From: Bifidobacterium breve
GTDB lineage: Bacteria; Actinomycetota; Thermoleophilia; Miltoncostaeales; Miltoncostaeaceae
Direction: 5' to 3'
NCBI GenBank assembly: GCA_945876305.1
Contig: CAMCOB010000071.1
Span: 1-7,133 of the forward strand
Length of the DNA stretch: 7,133 bases
Shown here: one piece after another, positions 1-5,459 of the stretch
Layout: every line of letters begins with the position of its first letter
How positions within the stretch are numbered: the stretch's first letter is position 1
Position numbers and translations under genes: made by a program
Notes under the pieces: model-generated
What the model was told of the DNA's origin: nothing
The model's input: the letters and a program-made list of their open reading frames with translations, nothing else
The model's database searches: none

Positions 1-40
1 GGGCGGGCGAGGTGTCCGCAGGCGAACACCTCGCCCGCCC
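1..40 (-). terminator. Strong hairpin terminator downstream of bioY
   Basis: Bases 1-15 (GGGCGGGCGAGGTGT) and 26-40 are perfect reverse complements, giving a 15-bp GC-rich stem around a 10-nt loop. It lies 33 nt beyond the bioY stop codon. No T-run follows the stem on the plus strand, and the minus-strand continuation lies outside the window, so the stem could extend further left. A long GC stem without a clear U-tract is a common terminator shape in actinomycetes. It may also serve an unseen gene reading in from the left. Its position implies that bioY transcription ends here and does not continue into bioM/bioN. Confidence 0.75.
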
Positions 41-73
41 GTCTCCACATCGTGCCAGCGGTCCCGGTGCGGT

Positions 74-730
74 CTAGAGCAGCCCGGCCTTCGGGCCGTC
101 CTCCTTATTACCGCGACCGAACCCGGTGCGCTGGAGCAGTGCCCAGCCAGCGGGCAGCAGCGAAGCGGCGACGGCGAGCTTGATCAGGTCTCCGAGAATG
201 AACGGCTGCACACCGAACTCGTACGCCTGCGACCAGCCGAACTTCACGCCGTCGCCTGCGGGTGCCCAGTTGGCGAGCCACGGCACACCGATGGCGTAGA
301 TGAGGACGCTTCCAAGAAGCAGCACGCCGATCATGGGAACCACACGGCGATCGGCACCCCGCTCGGCAAGCCAACCAACCACGGCCGCAGCCAGGATGAA
401 GCCGATGATGTAGCCGCCGGTGGCACCGGTGATGATGTCCCAGCCGCCCGACTGATCGCTGAAGATCGGGGCGCCGAGAGCGCCGATGGCGAAGTAGAGC
501 GCCAGGGAGAGGGCACCGCGCCACGCACCCAGCATGCCGCCGACCAGCAGCACGGCAAGGGTCTGGCCCGTGAACGGCACCGGGTACCAGGGAATGGAGA
601 CCTGCGCGAGGAGCGACACCAGGGCGGTGCCGGCAAGAACGAGCACGAGGTCCCACGTGAGCGTGGCTGCCCGGCTCTCGGATCGCGGAACGATGCGATC
701 GGCGATCGTCCCAAAGCGCGCTGCGTGCAT
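74..730 (-). CDS. bioY: BioY family biotin transporter (ECF S-component)
   Basis: This 218-residue integral membrane protein is the substrate-binding S-component that captures biotin for uptake. In many bacteria it works with an energising module (BioM ATPase and BioN, or a shared EcfAA'T), and some solitary BioY proteins are reported to act alone. About six hydrophobic segments can be seen, at roughly residues 27-45, 57-90, 98-120, 131-150 and 172-200. BioY hallmarks are 'PFTGQTLAVLL' (residues 52-62), 'GALGAPIF' (83-90) and 'GATGGYIIGF' (102-111). The length is usual for the family. The ATG at 730 is chosen because GAAGGAGA (minus strand, 739-746) sits 8 nt upstream. The gene stands alone: a hairpin follows the stop and the upstream neighbour is divergent, so no bioM/bioN partner is linked to it here. 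A dyad over its promoter suggests biotin-responsive control (separate entry). Confidence 0.93.
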   Translation of the reverse strand: MHAARFGTIADRIVPRSESRAATLTWDLVLVLAGTALVSLLAQVSIPWYPVPFTGQTLAVLLVGGMLGAWRGALSLALYFAIGALGAPIFSDQSGGWDIITGATGGYIIGFILAAAVVGWLAERGADRRVVPMIGVLLLGSVLIYAIGVPWLANWAPAGDGVKFGWSQAYEFGVQPFILGDLIKLAVAASLLPAGWALLQRTGFGRGNKEDGPKAGLL

Positions 731-738
731 CTGGCAAG

Positions 739-746
739 TCTCCTTC
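739..746 (-). promoter_or_regulatory. Ribosome binding site of bioY
   Basis: On the minus strand this reads GAAGGAGA, a near-perfect Shine-Dalgarno sequence 8 nt before the ATG at 730. It fixes the start codon and contrasts with the divergent phoU-like gene, which has no such site. Confidence 0.8.
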
Positions 747-754
747 GGTGGTTC

Positions 755-786
755 GTGTCACGGTGATCTTACCCATGCCGTGACAC
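755..786. promoter_or_regulatory. Perfect 9-bp dyad, candidate BirA-type operator over the bioY promoter
   Basis: GTGTCACGG (755-763) and CCGTGACAC (778-786) are exact reverse complements separated by 14 nt. The candidate bioY -10 box (766-771, minus) lies between the arms, and the expected transcription start (about 759) falls in the left arm. The known BirA operator is a 9-bp inverted repeat with a 14-15 nt spacer (about TTGTAAACC-N14/15-GGTTTACAA). The layout here is the same, although only 4 of 9 arm positions match. A weaker CACGG half-site follows at 795-799. The geometry is seen directly; control by BirA or another biotin regulator is inferred. Confidence 0.5.
766..771 (-). promoter_or_regulatory. 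Candidate -10 box of bioY
   Basis: The minus strand reads TAAGAT, fitting TAnnnT. It would place the transcription start near 759 and give a leader of about 29 nt that carries the GAAGGAGA ribosome binding site. No good -35 element is visible about 17 nt upstream, which is common in GC-rich genomes. Confidence 0.45.
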
Positions 787-799
787 CAGCGGGACACGG

Positions 800-805
800 T
801 ACCCT
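800..805 (+). promoter_or_regulatory. Candidate -10 box for leaderless phoU-like mRNA
   Basis: TACCCT (TAnnnT) lies 7 nt before the ATG at 813, so transcription would begin at or within a base of the start codon. There is no Shine-Dalgarno sequence. The corresponding -35 region (about 777-782) falls in the right arm of the dyad at 755-786, so the same regulator could touch both divergent promoters. Confidence 0.45.
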
Positions 806-812
806 GCGTTTT

Positions 813-1463
813 ATGGGAAAGCGATCAGGAATCGAAGATGGCACCGACGACCTCCGCAACGGGATGATCGAGGTCTCGAGCGTCATCGTTGGACAGGTTG
901 AGCAGGCAGTGAACGCCTGGGAAGCACGTGACCTCGACGGGGCGCGCCGGGTGATTGCCGGCGACGACGACGTGGATGACCGGTGCGCCACGCTTGAGCG
1001 TCTGGCCTTTGATCTGGTGCTCTTGCAGGCGCCCAAGGCACACGACCTGCGCTTTATCCACTCGGGGCTCATCGTCACGGTGGCGCTCGAGCGTGTGGGG
1101 GATCTGGCGGTCGCCATCGCCCGTCGCGTCGATGCCCTGGAGCCCTCGCCCATGGTGCCCGAGGTGGAAGCACTCATCAGGCGCATGGAGCCGCGTGCCA
1201 TCGGGGCCCTTTCGCAGGCCGTCCAGGCCTTCGCGCGTGAGGACACCGAGATGGCCATCGTCGCGCAGACCGATGCCCATGGCGTGCTTGATCTGCTCGA
1301 GGAGGTCATGGCTGCTGCTGCGCGGCCCCATGGAGATGACGGCTCGGCATCATGGCTGGCGAATTCCGTACTGCTGGCGCGCCACCTGGAGCGCGTGGCC
1401 AACAATGCGGCCGAGATCTCAGGCCGCGTGCGATTCGTCGCGAATGGCGGGGACCCCGCCTGA
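813..1463 (+). CDS. PhoU-like phosphate-signalling regulator
   Basis: This 216-residue cytoplasmic, all-helical protein has two PhoU-type three-helix repeats. Repeat 1 (about residues 22-108) includes 'VIAGDDDVDDRCATLE', 'APKAHDLRFI' and 'ALERVGDLAVAIA'. Repeat 2 (about 127-208) includes 'ALSQAVQAFAREDTE' and 'ARHLERVANNAAEI'. PhoU proteins normally link the Pst phosphate transporter to the PhoR sensor kinase, and each repeat usually carries an ExxxD motif that binds metal. Repeat 1 keeps E93xxxD97, but in repeat 2 the motif has become E193xxxN197 ('ERVANN' where 'ERIGDH' is usual), so one metal site is probably weakened or lost. The ATG at 813 is chosen because a TACCCT box sits 7 nt upstream and the PhoU homology begins shortly after. 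The frame is open back to 534, but that stretch overlaps bioY. No pst genes are nearby, so a direct Pst role is uncertain. Confidence 0.85.
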   Translation: MGKRSGIEDGTDDLRNGMIEVSSVIVGQVEQAVNAWEARDLDGARRVIAGDDDVDDRCATLERLAFDLVLLQAPKAHDLRFIHSGLIVTVALERVGDLAVAIARRVDALEPSPMVPEVEALIRRMEPRAIGALSQAVQAFAREDTEMAIVAQTDAHGVLDLLEEVMAAAARPHGDDGSASWLANSVLLARHLERVANNAAEISGRVRFVANGGDPA

Positions 1464-1501
1464 GGCCCCCGCCGACCGCTCCGTTACTGCACTAACAGTG
1501 C
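1446..1501. terminator. Weak hairpins at the convergent gene ends
   Basis: The 42-nt gap between the phoU-like stop and the facing secreted-protein stop holds GCACT-aac-AGTGC (1489-1501), a 5-bp stem with a 3-nt loop. Just before, GGCGGGG-a-CCCCGCC (1446-1460) is a compact GC palindrome that overlaps the last phoU-like codons. Neither is followed by a T-run. Either or both could act as a bidirectional terminator, but the support is only structural. Confidence 0.35.
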
Positions 1502-1505
1502 GCCG

Positions 1506-2147
1506 TTAGCACTGCACCACCAGGTTGAATGCTGCCGGCTCCTGGTTACCGGCATTGACGGTGCCAGCGGCGTCCTTGCCGGTACCGTCATTTCCGGTGT
1601 ACGTGGTGACCACCCACTGGGTGTTCGCGGTGCCGGGCCCCACGGTGGCGAACGCGCCGTAGTTCAGGCCGCTCCCCGGTGCGAATGTCTGCACCGTAAC
1701 GACGGGGGCGCACAGGCTGACGTTGCTTGGGAACGTCACGGTGTACGTCGAGGTACCCGTGAGCGCCGACGTCACGGTAACGCCGCTGGTGGCCCGCTGC
1801 ATTGCACCGATGGACGAAACGACCGCGAAGTACGACGGGTTTGAGAGCTTGGCGGGCGTCACGGCCGCGTTGGCGATCTGGGCCGTTGTCCAACCGAGGC
1901 CGGAGCCAGTGACCTTCGAGAGCGGCGTCACGCCATTTGCGCCCGTGTTGGCCGCGTCGGTCGTGGTGGTGCGAATGGGTGCCAGATAGTTGAGCGCGGA
2001 GTTCGAACGACGCACCGCGGCCTGTGAGATTTTCTGGTTGATCATCAGCTGCTCGCTGGTGCTGGTGGCTGCTGCGCCGGAACCAACGAGAACAGCGGCC
2101 GTGCCCAGCACTGCGGCAGATGCAACAAGGAACGGAGTGATCTTCAT
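1506..2147 (-). CDS. Secreted protein of unknown function, C-terminal cysteine
   Basis: I do not recognise a named family for this 213-residue protein. Residues 1-27 form a Sec signal peptide: a short basic start (MK), a hydrophobic core 'FLVASAAVLGTAAVLV' and a likely cleavage near 'GSGAAA'. The mature protein is rich in Thr, Ser, Ala, Val and Asn. A middle part (about 55-100) contains 'GWTTAQIANAAVTPAKL'. The C-terminal part (about 120-213) looks beta-rich, with 'YTVTFPSNVSLCAPVV' and the ending 'FNLVVQC'. It has two cysteines, C146 and the very last residue C213, which could form a disulfide. This layout resembles secreted proteins I associate with Solirubrobacterales-type actinobacteria, but that rests on memory. 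The ATG at 2147 has AAGGGGG 7 nt upstream. The gene stands alone, convergent with the phoU-like gene and divergent from the MetF-like gene. Confidence 0.75.
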   Translation of the reverse strand: MKITPFLVASAAVLGTAAVLVGSGAAATSTSEQLMINQKISQAAVRRSNSALNYLAPIRTTTTDAANTGANGVTPLSKVTGSGLGWTTAQIANAAVTPAKLSNPSYFAVVSSIGAMQRATSGVTVTSALTGTSTYTVTFPSNVSLCAPVVTVQTFAPGSGLNYGAFATVGPGTANTQWVVTTYTGNDGTGKDAAGTVNAGNQEPAAFNLVVQC

Positions 2148-2180
2148 GTCTGTGCCCCCTTGGGGATGGGTTTCTTCATC

Positions 2181-2186
2181 ACCATA
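2181..2186 (-). promoter_or_regulatory. Possible -10 box of the secreted-protein gene
   Basis: The minus strand reads TATGGT (TAnnnT), placed to give a leader of about 27 nt that contains the AAGGGGG ribosome binding site. No convincing -35 element is visible. CCCCAAGGGG (2156-2165, minus strand) is palindromic and overlaps the ribosome binding site, so weak pairing there is possible. Confidence 0.3.
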
Positions 2187-2193
2187 GGTTCGT

Positions 2194-2250
2194 GTGCGGG
2201 GTCACGCGCCGCTTCTTACAGAAACGTTGCGGGACCCCGTTACCCCGCAC
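2194..2250. repeat. Inverted-repeat cluster in the divergent promoter region
   Basis: GTGCGGGGT (2194-2202) and ACCCCGCAC (2242-2250) are exact 9-bp reverse complements 39 nt apart. A second, overlapping pair is CGGGGTC (2197-2203) with GACCCCG (2233-2239). The cluster lies between the two divergent starts, upstream of the candidate -10 boxes on both sides. It could hold paired operator half-sites for a regulator of both genes, or be chance in GC-rich DNA. I see no other gene or RNA in 2148-2294. Confidence 0.4.
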
Positions 2251-2277
2251 GTAGCCCTCTGGATCGCGCAAATTGCC

Positions 2278-2286
2278 TGCTAGCGT
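2278..2286 (+). promoter_or_regulatory. Extended -10 box for leaderless metF-like mRNA
   Basis: TGCTAGCGT matches the extended -10 form TGnTAnnnT. The GTG start at 2295 follows 8 nt after it, so the transcript would start at or next to the start codon. No Shine-Dalgarno sequence precedes the GTG. This arrangement supports 2295 as the true start rather than an earlier in-frame codon. Confidence 0.5.
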
Positions 2287-2294
2287 GGCCCACC

Positions 2295-3218
2295 GTGAAC
2301 GCCTCCACACGCCTTGAGACCGCACTTGCAGAGGGCCGATTCGCCATCACAAGCGAGATCGGACCGCCCAAGAGCGCCGACCCCCAGGTAATCGCCGACA
2401 AGGCCCGCCTACTCGGTGCGGTGACCGATGCCCTCAACATCACCGACAACCAGACCGCCCAGTCGCGCATGTGTCCGCTGGCGTCCGCGCGTATCGCCCT
2501 CGACAACGGGGCCGAGCCGGTAATGCAGATGACCGTGCGCGATCGCAACCGCATGGCACTCACCTCCGACATCCTGGGCGCATCCGCGCTCGGCATCCAC
2601 AACACCCTGTGCATGAGCGGTGACCCGATCCACATTGGCAATCACCCCGATGCCGCCGTGGTCAACGACATCGACACCATGGGGCTCCTGCGGCTGCAGG
2701 CGTCGCTGCGGTCCGGTCGGTTCATGAATGAGGCCGGGGAGGAACTGGCTGGGGAGGCCCCGCACCTGGTGATCGGTGCCACCGCGCACCCAGCGGCCGA
2801 TGACCCAGACGTGGAGATCTCAAAGATCAAGGCGAAGATGGAGGCGGGAGCCGACTTCTTCCAGACCCAGCTGGTGTACGAGCCCGAGCGCGTCGCGGCA
2901 TTCATGTCGCGTCTTGAGGCCGCCGACCTTCCCTCGCTCCCGAAGTTGCTCATTGGTGTCGGTCCGTTCAAGCATGTGCGCATGGCGCACCACATGCGCG
3001 ACAAGGTGTGGGGCGTCACGGTGCCCGACCACCTGATCGACCGCATGGAGTCGACGGATGACGAAGGCGACACAGGTATGAACATCTGTGTGGAGGTCAT
3101 CCAAGCGCTGCAGGACATCCCCGGGGTGGCCGGTATCCACGTGATGGCCATCGCCTGGGAAGACTCCGTGCCGGAGATCCTCTCCCGCGCCGGTCTCACG
3201 ACCGCCCGCACCGCCTGA
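2295..3218 (+). CDS. Methylenetetrahydrofolate reductase (MetF-type)
   Basis: This 307-residue cytoplasmic flavoenzyme family reduces 5,10-methylenetetrahydrofolate to 5-methyltetrahydrofolate, the methyl donor for methionine synthesis. Family marks can be followed along the protein. 'TSEIGPP' (19-25) places E21 where E. coli MetF has its catalytic glutamate. 'MTVRDRNRMAL' spans 79-89, and 'SGDP' (108-111) places D110 near the flavin. 'FFQTQLVY' (188-195) has Q192 in the folate-contact position, and 'GIHVMAIAWE' (280-289) is a typical C-terminal strand. Length is normal for bacterial MetF. GTG 2295 is preferred because an extended -10 box sits 8 nt upstream; the frame is open further back, but without conserved residues. 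The sequence departs enough from E. coli MetF that the electron donor (NADH, ferredoxin or other) cannot be told. The amine oxidase gene starts 4 nt after the stop. Confidence 0.88.
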   Translation: MNASTRLETALAEGRFAITSEIGPPKSADPQVIADKARLLGAVTDALNITDNQTAQSRMCPLASARIALDNGAEPVMQMTVRDRNRMALTSDILGASALGIHNTLCMSGDPIHIGNHPDAAVVNDIDTMGLLRLQASLRSGRFMNEAGEELAGEAPHLVIGATAHPAADDPDVEISKIKAKMEAGADFFQTQLVYEPERVAAFMSRLEAADLPSLPKLLIGVGPFKHVRMAHHMRDKVWGVTVPDHLIDRMESTDDEGDTGMNICVEVIQALQDIPGVAGIHVMAIAWEDSVPEILSRAGLTTARTA

Positions 3219-3222
3219 CGCT

Positions 3223-4653
3223 ATGACGGTGGGCCTCACCCGGCGCGAGGCACTGATGACAGCGGGAGCGAGTGCACTGGCGCTCGCCCTGCCGGGGTTC
3301 GCACCCAGCCGGGGGGTGGCCGCGGGCACACGGGTTGATGTGGTGGGCGCAGGCCTCTCCGGTCTGGCCTGTGCACTTGTGCTGGTGCAGGCCGGCGTGG
3401 ATGTGCGCGTATGGGAGGCCCGTGATCGCCTCGGCGGGCGCACGCTCACCGACACCTCCCTGGTGCCCGGCAAGTGGGTGGAGTGCGGCGGGGAATTCAT
3501 CGACGCCGATCACTCGGCCATCCGCCGCCTGTGCAGCGAGAGCGGCGTCACCCTGCAGGATCTGGCGGCCGTGGACGAATCCGGGGTTGCGCGCAACCTG
3601 GTGGGGGGACGCGTACGCGACGGCGGTTGGGCCGATGAATCCAGCGACCGTCTTGCCCAGCGGGCTGCCCGCGACCTGCAGCGACTGGGCGAGGACCGGC
3701 TCAATGCCATGAGCGCCGCCGAGTGGCTGCGGGGTGCCATTCCCGGCGGGACGGGCTCACCGTTTGCGCGCTACCAGCGCGCGCTCACCACCGGTGAGTA
3801 CGGCGCTGACCCGTCGGCCCTCACCGCGCTGTGGGTAGTGACCGACCTGGCAGATGGAGCGGGCGCAAACGAGATGGCCGACGGTGCTGAGCGCTACCGC
3901 GTGAATGGTGGCACCCGCAACCTGGTGGCGGCACTGGAGAGGCGCGTCGGTGCAGAGCGCATCGTGCGCGGCACGCGGCTTACCGGGCTGGTGCGTGAGG
4001 GGTCGCGCCCGGCGCTATTGCTCACCGGCCCTGACGGCCCGCGCGTGGAGCGCCCCGACCGGGCCGTCATCACGCTGTCGCCGGGCGTGCTGCGCACGGT
4101 CAACCTGAGCCGGTCAGGGTTCTCCACGCCAACCCGCGAGGTCATCCGCACATACGGCATGGGAACCAACGCAAAGGTGATCATCCCGTTCAGCAGCGCG
4201 GCATGGGGAGCCCGCGGCTGGGATGCCGAGGGAGTGAGCGACACGGTGCTTGGGCAGACGTGGAACTCGGCACTGGGTGAGGGCGCCGGGAGCACGGCAT
4301 TCACGTCGCTCGTCGGCGGTGTCGCTGGCCGCACCATTGCCGGACCCGACCACGGTCCGGCGCCGGGCTCGGTGGTGCAGGCGCGTCTGGCGCTGATCGA
4401 TCGTGTGGCGCCTGGCACCCGGTCCGCAGCGCGGGACGGTGCCGTGGTGCACGCCTGGGCGAAAGATCCCTACGCGCGGGGTTCATATTCAGCCGCGCGC
4501 CCGGGGCAGGCCGATTACGCCACCATCGCCGCGCGGCCCCAAGGGCCATTCCACTTCGCGGGTGAGCACACCAGTGATGAGTGGTCGGGCTATATGGAGG
4601 GCGCGGTGCAGTCGGGGCAGCGCGTTGCACGCGAGGTGCTCGCCCGCCTCTAG
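3223..4653 (+). CDS. Tat-exported flavin-dependent amine oxidase
   Basis: This 476-residue FAD enzyme of the monoamine/polyamine oxidase family would oxidise an amine to an imine, releasing aldehyde, ammonia or amine, and hydrogen peroxide. The N-terminus has a twin-arginine signal ('TRREALMTAG', R7-R8), a hydrophobic stretch to about residue 25 and a likely cleavage near 'GVAAG', so it probably acts outside the membrane after folding with FAD. The Rossmann motif is 'VVGAGLSG' (40-47), followed by E65 (FAD ribose contact) and 'GGRT' (71-74). 'TNAKVIIPF' puts K318 at the conserved lysine near flavin N5. 'FAGEHTSDEWSGYMEGA' (445-461) is the C-terminal FAD-binding motif. The start lies 4 nt after the MetF-like stop with no clear Shine-Dalgarno sequence, which suggests translational coupling. 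Its stop shares a CTAG palindrome with the facing gene. The substrate cannot be told from the sequence. Confidence 0.88.
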   Translation: MTVGLTRREALMTAGASALALALPGFAPSRGVAAGTRVDVVGAGLSGLACALVLVQAGVDVRVWEARDRLGGRTLTDTSLVPGKWVECGGEFIDADHSAIRRLCSESGVTLQDLAAVDESGVARNLVGGRVRDGGWADESSDRLAQRAARDLQRLGEDRLNAMSAAEWLRGAIPGGTGSPFARYQRALTTGEYGADPSALTALWVVTDLADGAGANEMADGAERYRVNGGTRNLVAALERRVGAERIVRGTRLTGLVREGSRPALLLTGPDGPRVERPDRAVITLSPGVLRTVNLSRSGFSTPTREVIRTYGMGTNAKVIIPFSSAAWGARGWDAEGVSDTVLGQTWNSALGEGAGSTAFTSLVGGVAGRTIAGPDHGPAPGSVVQARLALIDRVAPGTRSAARDGAVVHAWAKDPYARGSYSAARPGQADYATIAARPQGPFHFAGEHTSDEWSGYMEGAVQSGQRVAREVLARL

Positions 4654-5459
4654 GCCTCGGCGTGCGGTTCGTCGTCCGGGTCGTCGTCGTCAGACGCAGC
4701 CGCGGTCGTGGCCAGGTCAATGGCATCCTCCGCCAGCACGATGATCGTGGCCGTCCACAGCACGTCGTCGGTGGGGTCAGCCGGTACCGGGCCAGTGGCC
4801 AGCGATCGCACGGCCGCCAGGGCATTTGGTGGGGCGGGTACGTTGAGCGACGAGAGGGCCTCGCGGGCCCATGCCCGGATTTCCTCGTCACCCGTGGTGC
4901 GCACCAATACCGGCGATGCCGCCTCGGCCGTGGTGTCGACATCGGCGTAGGCCGCGATCTCGACGGCGAAGTCGTCGGGGTCGAGGTCGAGGAGATCGGC
5001 CGTGATGCGCCCAGCGGTGGATGCCAACGCCACCAGCGCCTCCGGGCGGCCCGCACCATCGGCCTGTGCCACAGCAAGTGCATCAAGGCGATCGAGGGCG
5101 CGGGCACGCACCGCGGCCAGTTCGTGCCCGGTCCGCTCTGCCAGGGCGAGTGCGAACGCGTTCTCGGGGTCGGCATCCTCGGCGAATACCCGTGCGCGCT
5201 CAAGCGCCTGGGCGTCAGATGCATTGGCGGGCTCCTCTACGCGCGCCAGCACTGCGTTCATAGGCCCCTGCAGGGCAATCCAATGCGCGGCGGCAACGCG
5301 CCGCACGAGGGTGTCAATCAGTTCGGGGTCGGCATCGGACAGGCCGAGTGCGGTGGCCAGGTCCATGGCCTCCGGCCCCAGCACGCCACGCGGGAATGCC
5401 AGGCCGCCGAAGTCGACGACACGTCGCATGTCCGCCAGATCTGCGCGGAGGTCGCTCAT
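4650..5459 (-). CDS. Unrecognised acidic, lysine-free protein in operon with FAH enzyme
   Basis: I do not recognise a family for this 269-residue protein. It has no signal peptide or membrane segment and is rich in Ala, Leu, Asp and Glu, with long stretches that look helical (for example about 30-75, 90-125, 127-165 and 190-215). It contains no lysine and no cysteine. It ends in an acidic tail, 'SDDDDPDDEPHAEA' (256-269). The frame is supported by GC-rich third codon positions and by its start: the ATG overlaps the upstream FAH stop as ATGA (5456-5459), a typical coupled-operon junction. No separate ribosome binding site is needed. The 3' end overlaps the amine oxidase stop by 4 nt. The tight link to the FAH enzyme suggests a shared process, perhaps as a partner protein, but nothing in the sequence gives a function. 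Confidence 0.72.
   Translation of the reverse strand: MSDLRADLADMRRVVDFGGLAFPRGVLGPEAMDLATALGLSDADPELIDTLVRRVAAAHWIALQGPMNAVLARVEEPANASDAQALERARVFAEDADPENAFALALAERTGHELAAVRARALDRLDALAVAQADGAGRPEALVALASTAGRITADLLDLDPDDFAVEIAAYADVDTTAEAASPVLVRTTGDEEIRAWAREALSSLNVPAPPNALAAVRSLATGPVPADPTDDVLWTATIIVLAEDAIDLATTAAASDDDDPDDEPHAEA

Noticed and set aside
108..797. Minus-strand open frame of 229 codons over bioY
   Set aside because: It is rich in Arg, His and Cys, and out of frame with a clearly recognisable BioY sequence.
534..812. Upstream extension of the phoU-like frame to 534
   Set aside because: The stretch lies antisense over the bioY start and promoter, has no PhoU similarity, and the ATG at 813 has a -10 box directly before it.
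731..812. Biotin riboswitch or attenuator upstream of bioY
   Set aside because: No biotin riboswitch class is known to me and the bioY leader is only about 29 nt. The dyad fits a DNA operator better because it spans the promoter.
2160..2294. Earlier start of the MetF-like gene
   Set aside because: The upstream codons carry no conserved MetF residues and span the divergent promoter region and its inverted repeats.
4301..5224. Minus-strand open frame of 307 codons
   Set aside because: It is extremely rich in Arg and Pro, crosses the 3' end of the amine oxidase gene, and is a frame shadow of the 4650-5459 gene.
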